Shown here one piece after another: positions 5,314-8,312 of a stretch of 8,312 bases of DNA. Position 1 is the first letter of the stretch; every line of letters begins with the position of its first letter. The stretch is taken from contig CBFGSX010000064.1 of the NCBI GenBank assembly GCA_965651535.1, forward strand, positions 1-8,312, given 5' to 3'. A model generated the notes under the pieces. It made no database searches and was not told where the DNA came from. It was given only the letters and a program-made list of their open reading frames with translations. Source of the DNA: JAQGJA01 sp965651535. GTDB taxonomy: Bacteria; Pseudomonadota; Alphaproteobacteria; Micavibrionales; SZUA-601. Both the position numbers and the translations under genes were made by a program.

Positions 5314-5799
5314 ACACGCTACACCGTTTTCGACTCTCCGCTTTTGCTCGGCTTCGACCAGCTGGAACGCATGGTCGAGCGCGCCGCCAAATCCGCCTCG
5401 GGCGGATACCCGCCCTATAACATCGAGCAGATCGGCGAGCATGGGCTGCGCATCACGCTGGCGGTGGCCGGATTCACCATGGACCAGCTTCAGGTCGCCA
5501 TGGAAGACCGCCATCTGGTGATCCGCGGCCGTCAGGACGAGGACGATTCGCACCGCGTCTTTCATCACCGCGGCATCGCCACGCGCCAGTTCCAGCGCGT
5601 GTTTTTGCTGGCCGATGAGATCCAGATCAAGGGCGCGCATTTGGATAACGGCTTGCTGCATATCGACCTGTTCCGCATCGTCCCCGAAAAGAAGATCCAG
5701 ACCATCCCCATCGAAGCGGGCAATCCGCGCGCCAAGGGCAAAACGGTCGAGATTGACGGCTCATCGCAAAAATCCCTGCCGCCGGGCGAAACGGTTTAA
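5311..5799 (+). CDS. Small heat-shock protein, Hsp20 (alpha-crystallin) family
   Basis: Cytoplasmic ATP-independent chaperone that holds unfolding proteins for later refolding. The 162 residues show a short N-terminal arm (MTRYTVFDSPLLLGFDQLER), then the alpha-crystallin domain from about 34 to 125: YPPYNIEQ (33-40), LRITLAVAGF (46-55), LVIRGRQ (69-75), RVFHHRGIATRQFQRVFLL (82-100) and the signature GAHLDNGLLHIDL (108-120). A C-terminal I-x-I-type anchor, IQTIPI (129-134), is present, followed by a longer-than-usual polar tail. GAGGGG lies five bases before the ATG. It belongs to the class A, IbpA-like alphaproteobacterial group. DUF1150 follows about 140 bases downstream, the usual neighbour in this lineage. 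Confidence 0.95.
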   Translation: MTRYTVFDSPLLLGFDQLERMVERAAKSASGGYPPYNIEQIGEHGLRITLAVAGFTMDQLQVAMEDRHLVIRGRQDEDDSHRVFHHRGIATRQFQRVFLLADEIQIKGAHLDNGLLHIDLFRIVPEKKIQTIPIEAGNPRAKGKTVEIDGSSQKSLPPGETV

Positions 5800-5800
5800 G

Positions 5801-5858
5801 CCCCCTCTCCCAGCGCTACGCGCTGACCTCTCCCGCAAGGGGAGAGGTGTTATTCTTT
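5801..5858 (+). terminator. Dispersed repeat copy B, probable hsp20 terminator
   Basis: Begins two bases after the hsp20 stop. It has the same CCCCCTCTCCC start and the same 9-bp hairpin (ACCTCTCCC, GCAAG, GGGAGAGGT; 5826-5848) as the copy after arginase, then GTTATTCTTT (5849-5858). The T-run is weaker than after arginase. Confidence 0.55.
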
Positions 5859-5862
5859 GGCT

Positions 5863-5885
5863 CCCTCTCCCTTTCAGGGAGAGGG
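5863..5885. repeat. Second CCCTCTCCC hairpin
   Basis: Perfect 9-bp stem, CCCTCTCCC-TTTCA-GGGAGAGGG, followed by GTCGGGGAGAGGG. Same repeat family as the copies at 1876 and 5801, here without a T-run. Confidence 0.75.
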
Positions 5886-5902
5886 TCGGGGAGAGGGCTT
5901 TC

Positions 5903-5918
5903 CGGCACGATCCTTGCA
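5903..5918 (+). promoter_or_regulatory. Near-consensus sigma-54 (-24/-12) promoter before DUF1150
   Basis: CGGCACG-ATCC-TTGCA matches the RpoN consensus TGGCACG-N4-TTGCW at 11 of 12 defined positions, with GG (5904-5905) and GC (5916-5917) exactly ten bases apart. The start would fall near 5929, leaving a 14-base leader that still contains AGAGGT (5931-5936) before the ATG at 5943. No activator-binding site was identified upstream, where the repeat hairpins lie. Confidence 0.5.
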
Positions 5919-5942
5919 TTTATCGGGGGCAGAGGTGCTCCC

Positions 5943-6158
5943 ATGACATTGGATGACAAGAATAAATTCCTTAAGTCTTTGAATGAAGAACAATTTCTAG
6001 GCCTGGGCGGGAAACATATCGCCTATATGCGCTCGCTTGAAGACGGCCAGATCGTCATCCGTGCCGCTGACGGCGCCATGCTGGCGGTGGCCGAAAACCC
6101 GGACGCCGCCCTGAGAACTATCGCCGCCAGCGAACGCAAGCCCGTCCCGCTGCATTAA
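5943..6158 (+). CDS. DUF1150 family protein
   Basis: Small protein (71 residues) of unknown function, found almost only in alphaproteobacteria and often next to an hsp20 gene, as here. Family traits are visible: LGGKHIAYMR (21-30), QIVIRAADGAMLAV (36-49) and the C-terminal KPVPLH. It has no signal peptide or membrane segment. The start at 5943 is preferred because GAGGTG lies seven bases upstream and the family begins just before this point; the frame upstream to 5847 translates repeat DNA. The conserved neighbourhood suggests a role in proteostasis or stress, but nothing in the sequence tells what it does. A sigma-54-like promoter sits directly upstream. Confidence 0.88.
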   Translation: MTLDDKNKFLKSLNEEQFLGLGGKHIAYMRSLEDGQIVIRAADGAMLAVAENPDAALRTIAASERKPVPLH

Positions 6159-6208
6159 AAGTCTCTTTTTGCCTTTCGGACGTTTTGGCAAATGAAAAGC
6201 ATTCCATC

Positions 6209-6288
6209 TGTCACCCCCGCGCAGGCGGGGGTTCGGCTCTGATTCTTTTGGGGTTTCAAGCCGGATGCCCGCCTGCGCGGGCAAGACA
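6209..6288. repeat. 80-bp inverted REP doublet
   Basis: Two hairpins, ACCCCCGC-GCAG-GCGGGGGT (6213-6232, 8-bp stem) and GCCCGC-CTGC-GCGGGC (6267-6282), are reverse complements of each other in sequence type, with TGTC at the left end and AAGACA at the right. The whole unit is an imperfect palindrome with a 34-base spacer. It fills most of the gap between DUF1150 and UPF0173. A weaker TTTGCC/GGCAAA dyad (6168-6192) follows the DUF1150 stop, without a T-run. Confidence 0.8.
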
Positions 6289-6333
6289 GGAATTGGAAAA
6301 CTCTAAAATCAAGACGCGCCCCAGAGGGGTTTG

Positions 6334-6362
6334 CTTGACCTTTGGGAGCTTCGCCCCCATTT
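6334..6362 (+). promoter_or_regulatory. Possible heat-shock-type promoter of the UPF0173 gene
   Basis: CTTGACC (6334-6340) and CCCCATTT (6355-6362), 14 bases apart, resemble the enterobacterial sigma-32 consensus (CTTGAAA...CCCCATNT). The implied start is almost at the ATG (6370), so the mRNA would be nearly leaderless. CTTGAC also fits a generic -35. Confidence 0.35.
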
Positions 6363-6369
6363 TGAAGGC

Positions 6370-7050
6370 ATGAAAATCACCTATTACGGCCAATCGGCCT
6401 TTATGGTCGAACTGGACGGCGCCAGCCTGCTGTTCGATCCGTTCATCACCGGCAACCCCAAGGCTCCGAAAATCGACCTTGCGGGCCTGAGGCCCGATTA
6501 TATTTTAATCTCCCACGGCCACGGCGATCATGTCGGCGATACGCTCGAGATCGCCGAAAATTCCGGCGCGACGATCATCAGCAATTACGAGATCGCCACG
6601 TGGTTCGAAGGCAAGGGCGCCACCAAAACCATCGGCATGAATTTGGGCGGCCATGTCGCGCTGCCCTTCGGCAAGGTGCAGATGGTGCCCGCATGGCATT
6701 CCTCGACCTTGCCCGACGGATCGTCGGGCGGCGTGGCGGGCGGCTTTATCGTCACGCACAAAAACGGCGTGTTTTATTTCTCGGGCGACACGGCCTTGTT
6801 CCAGGAAATGAAACTGTTTGCGCGCCGCCAGAAAATCGATGCCGCGTTTTTGTGCCTCGGCGACCATTACACCATGGACATGGTCGATGCCGTTCACGCG
6901 GCAGAGTTCCTCGGCACGGACAAGGTGGTGGGGATGCATTTCGACACCTTCGAGGCCATTGCCATCGATCACGACGCGGCGCAAAAACTTTTTGCGGAGG
7001 CGAAGAAATCCCTGAAGCTGCCCAAGCCCGGCGAAACTTTCGTGCTTTGA
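6370..7050 (+). CDS. UPF0173 metallo-beta-lactamase-fold hydrolase
   Basis: Cytoplasmic metal-dependent hydrolase of the UPF0173 group; natural substrate unknown. The 226 residues match the family length. The N-terminus MKITYYGQSAFMVE is the typical first strand, so 6370 is chosen over upstream codons. Metal-binding residues are visible: HGHGDH (49-54), H110 in VPAWHSS, D140 in YFSGDTALF, and H190 in VGMHFDTF. GDHYTMDMVDAVHAAEFL (164-181) is another family block. There is no signal peptide. GAAGG lies too close to the ATG for a classical ribosome binding site. Its stop is three bases from the stop of the convergent N-formylglutamate amidohydrolase gene, with no terminator between. Confidence 0.93.
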   Translation: MKITYYGQSAFMVELDGASLLFDPFITGNPKAPKIDLAGLRPDYILISHGHGDHVGDTLEIAENSGATIISNYEIATWFEGKGATKTIGMNLGGHVALPFGKVQMVPAWHSSTLPDGSSGGVAGGFIVTHKNGVFYFSGDTALFQEMKLFARRQKIDAAFLCLGDHYTMDMVDAVHAAEFLGTDKVVGMHFDTFEAIAIDHDAAQKLFAEAKKSLKLPKPGETFVL

Positions 7051-7053
7051 TTT

Positions 7054-7917
7054 TTACTCGGCGGCTTTGGGTAAGTCCTGATCTTCCGGCGCAAGGATTT
7101 GCGCCATATCACGCCAAAGGGTATCAAAGACTTTTTGCAACGGGTGAAACCCGTCATGCAGGGCAAGCGTCTGTTCGTCCATATACAGCGCCTTGTTCAC
7201 CTCGATCTGAAGCGAATGGAAACCCTGGCGCGGTTTGGCGAAACGCTTCGTCAGCTCGACGCCTTTATACGGATGGTTGACGACCACCTTGAGGCCGTGG
7301 CGCTCGAAAATCTTTTTCACTTCCTCGCGATAGAGTCGCGCACAGGAATGGCCGTCGTGGTCGCCCAGAATGATGTCCTCGAGCGGCGTGCCGTCCGCGC
7401 CGATCGCGGGCATGGCGTGCAGGTTCACGTGCAAGACGCGCCCAAAAGAATCATGCGCGGCCTTTAATTCCGTTTCCAGCGCGGCGTAATAAGGCTCATA
7501 ATAATGCCGGATGCGGTATTCAATATCCGCAAGGGAAAGCGGTGCGGCGTACATTTTTTCGTTCGGACGCACAAGGTGGCGGATCAGGCCCATGCCGTAT
7601 TGTACCCGTTTGGAACGATGGATTTCCCACGGGATATCCGTCTCGCACACTTCCGGCGAGAGATCGGACGGTGCGCGGTTCAGGTCGATATAGGCTCGGC
7701 TGGTCAGCGCGCGCAAAACTGTCGCGCCATGTTGTGGCGCGGAGGCGGTAAAGCGGTCGACATAGGAATCCTCGCTCTGGCGGATGTCTTCCAACGAACA
7801 GGCGAAGGCAAAATCCTCGGGCAGCAGGCTGCCGGAATGGGGGCTGTCCACCACCAGGGGGATGCTCGCCGCGTCGGGCTTTTTCAGGTCGAAAACTTTT
7901 GGATGAGTCGCGCTCAT
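7054..7917 (-). CDS. N-formylglutamate amidohydrolase family protein
   Basis: Predicted to cleave N-formyl-L-glutamate to formate and glutamate, the last step of one histidine degradation route. The 287 residues show the family's blocks in order: SPHSG (25-29), DSYVD (50-54), YIDLNR (76-81), HVNLHAMP (163-170), LGDHDG (184-189), HPYKG (215-219) and QIEVNKALYMDE (237-248). No hut genes adjoin it, so it may be a stand-alone paralogue acting on other N-formyl amino acids rather than hutG itself. No good ribosome binding site precedes the ATG at 7917 (upstream reads GCTCCTTGC), yet the N-terminus fits the family. It lies downstream of tRNA-Leu on the same strand with a terminator-like hairpin between them; its own promoter is not evident. 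Confidence 0.92.
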   Translation of the reverse strand: MSATHPKVFDLKKPDAASIPLVVDSPHSGSLLPEDFAFACSLEDIRQSEDSYVDRFTASAPQHGATVLRALTSRAYIDLNRAPSDLSPEVCETDIPWEIHRSKRVQYGMGLIRHLVRPNEKMYAAPLSLADIEYRIRHYYEPYYAALETELKAAHDSFGRVLHVNLHAMPAIGADGTPLEDIILGDHDGHSCARLYREEVKKIFERHGLKVVVNHPYKGVELTKRFAKPRQGFHSLQIEVNKALYMDEQTLALHDGFHPLQKVFDTLWRDMAQILAPEDQDLPKAAE

Positions 7918-7939
7918 GCAAGGAGCTTAACATCCCCGG

Positions 7940-7963
7940 AAAAAACGGTCTACCGGGGCCGTT
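7940..7963 (-). terminator. Intrinsic terminator of tRNA-Leu
   Basis: On the minus strand, AACGG (7963-7959) pairs with CCGTT (7948-7944) over a 10-base loop and runs into six T (7945-7940). An alternative pairing, CCCCGG (7958-7953) with CCGGGG (7939-7934), competes with it. It sits 19 bases after the tRNA 3' end and 22 bases before the amidohydrolase start. Confidence 0.55.
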
Positions 7964-7982
7964 CATCGCAAGGAAGCGCATA

Positions 7983-8068
7983 TGGTGCCTGGGAGAAGAC
8001 TCGAACTTCCACGGCCTTGCGGCCACCAGCACCTGAAGCTGGCGCGTCTACCATTTCGCCACCCAGGC
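7983..8068 (-). tRNA. tRNA-Leu(CAG)
   Basis: Read on the minus strand: acceptor GCCTGGG/CCCAGGC, discriminator A, encoded CCA (7983-7985). The anticodon stem is CCAGC/GCTGG with loop TTCAGGT, giving anticodon CAG (8035-8033). A long variable arm (GGCC-GCAA-GGCC type) and the T loop TTCGAGT are present. The long variable arm and A73 are class II leucine features. Confidence 0.96.
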
Positions 8069-8083
8069 AAAAAAGGCTCTTGG

Positions 8084-8112
8084 TTTTAGCGGGCAGAATC
8101 GCCGCGTGTCAA
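8084..8112 (-). promoter_or_regulatory. Sigma-70-type promoter of tRNA-Leu
   Basis: On the minus strand, perfect -35 TTGACA (8112-8107), 17-base spacer and -10 CTAAAA (8089-8084). The predicted start is about 9 bases before the tRNA. Confidence 0.7.
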
Positions 8113-8126
8113 GGAGAATGCCCCGC

Positions 8127-8312
8127 CTAGCTGTCGAGCCTGAATTCGTTTTTGATCGCTTTCAGATGCATATCGGCGCGGCACGGCACGGCGATATGGT
8201 TTTCCTCGGCACGGATTTCCTGTATCCGCTTGCGCAGGGACCGCGTCATGTCGGCATCCTCGGTATCCGCCACGCAAAAGGCAATATCCGCCAGCGCCCC
8301 GTCCGGCGTCAC
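8127..8312 (-). CDS. Unidentified protein, C-terminal part (continues beyond window)
   Basis: Open from the right edge to a TAG at 8129-8127; 61 residues are visible and the start is probably outside the window. The visible part has a helical charged stretch (MTRSLRKRIQEIRAEENHI) and ends in MHLKAIKNEFRLDS. I do not recognise the family. Smooth GC-rich codon use like that of its neighbours and the stop just upstream of the tRNA-Leu promoter make it a likely real gene end. Confidence 0.55.
   Translation of the reverse strand: MTPDGALADIAFCVADTEDADMTRSLRKRIQEIRAEENHIAVPCRADMHLKAIKNEFRLDS

Noticed and set aside
5847..5942. Longer start for DUF1150
   Set aside because: The extension translates the CCCTCTCCC repeat hairpin and the sigma-54-like element.
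6505..6984. Minus-strand open frame opposite UPF0173
   Set aside because: Fully antisense to a gene with intact metal-binding motifs; no recognisable domain.
7054..7917. Naming the amidohydrolase hutG as part of a histidine degradation operon
   Set aside because: No other hut genes adjoin it; the family has stand-alone members, so only the family name is given.

Overview
The window looks like chromosomal DNA of a GC-rich alphaproteobacterium. The main clues are an Hsp20 gene followed by a DUF1150 gene, a ROSE-like leader in front of the Hsp20 gene, many palindromic extragenic repeats of the 'TCATCCCCG...CGGGGAT' and 'CCTCTCCC...GGGAGAGG' kinds, and two tRNA genes with encoded CCA. The genus cannot be fixed from the sequence alone; a Rhodospirillales- or Micavibrio-like lineage is possible.

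Left edge (1-960): the 3' part of a family 2 glycosyltransferase, AT-richer than its surroundings, runs into the 3' end of an antisense tRNA-Met(CAT) gene and takes its last six codons and stop from it. The tRNA has a good promoter of its own. A 100-bp inverted pair of REP-like hairpins follows. Next come an arginase-family gene (958-1872) with a repeat-derived terminator and a small uncharacterised gene on the minus strand (1946-2131).

Middle (2175-4560): a two-gene minus-strand operon with an unusual character. A 111-aa protein resembling small phage virion-associated proteins is translationally coupled (TAATG) to a 501-aa protein with an N-terminal LamG-like region and a C-terminal SGNH/sialate O-acetylesterase-type domain. 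No other phage genes are visible. The operon has a strong sigma-70 promoter with a perfect 8-bp inverted repeat centred on the predicted transcription start, which suggests a repressor site. Just upstream sits a non-coding mobile element of about 169 bp (MITE-like: 15-bp perfect terminal inverted repeats, 7-bp flanking direct repeat), between this operon and the divergent TRIC/UPF0126 channel gene.

Right half (4563-8312): on the plus strand lie a TRIC-family membrane protein, Hsp20 with a heat-shock-type promoter and ROSE-like RNA thermometer, DUF1150 preceded by a near-consensus sigma-54 promoter, and a UPF0173 metallo-hydrolase. The latter is convergent, three bases apart, with an N-formylglutamate amidohydrolase gene on the minus strand. 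That gene lies downstream of a tRNA-Leu(CAG) and its terminator. The window ends in an unidentified partial minus-strand reading frame.

Functionally these are mostly independent housekeeping or stress genes. Arginase and N-formylglutamate amidohydrolase both belong to amino-acid nitrogen salvage but are far apart and not in one operon. The best candidates for new biology are the orphan virion-like esterase cassette with its operator, the MITE, the tRNA/glycosyltransferase junction, and the sigma-54 signal in front of DUF1150.
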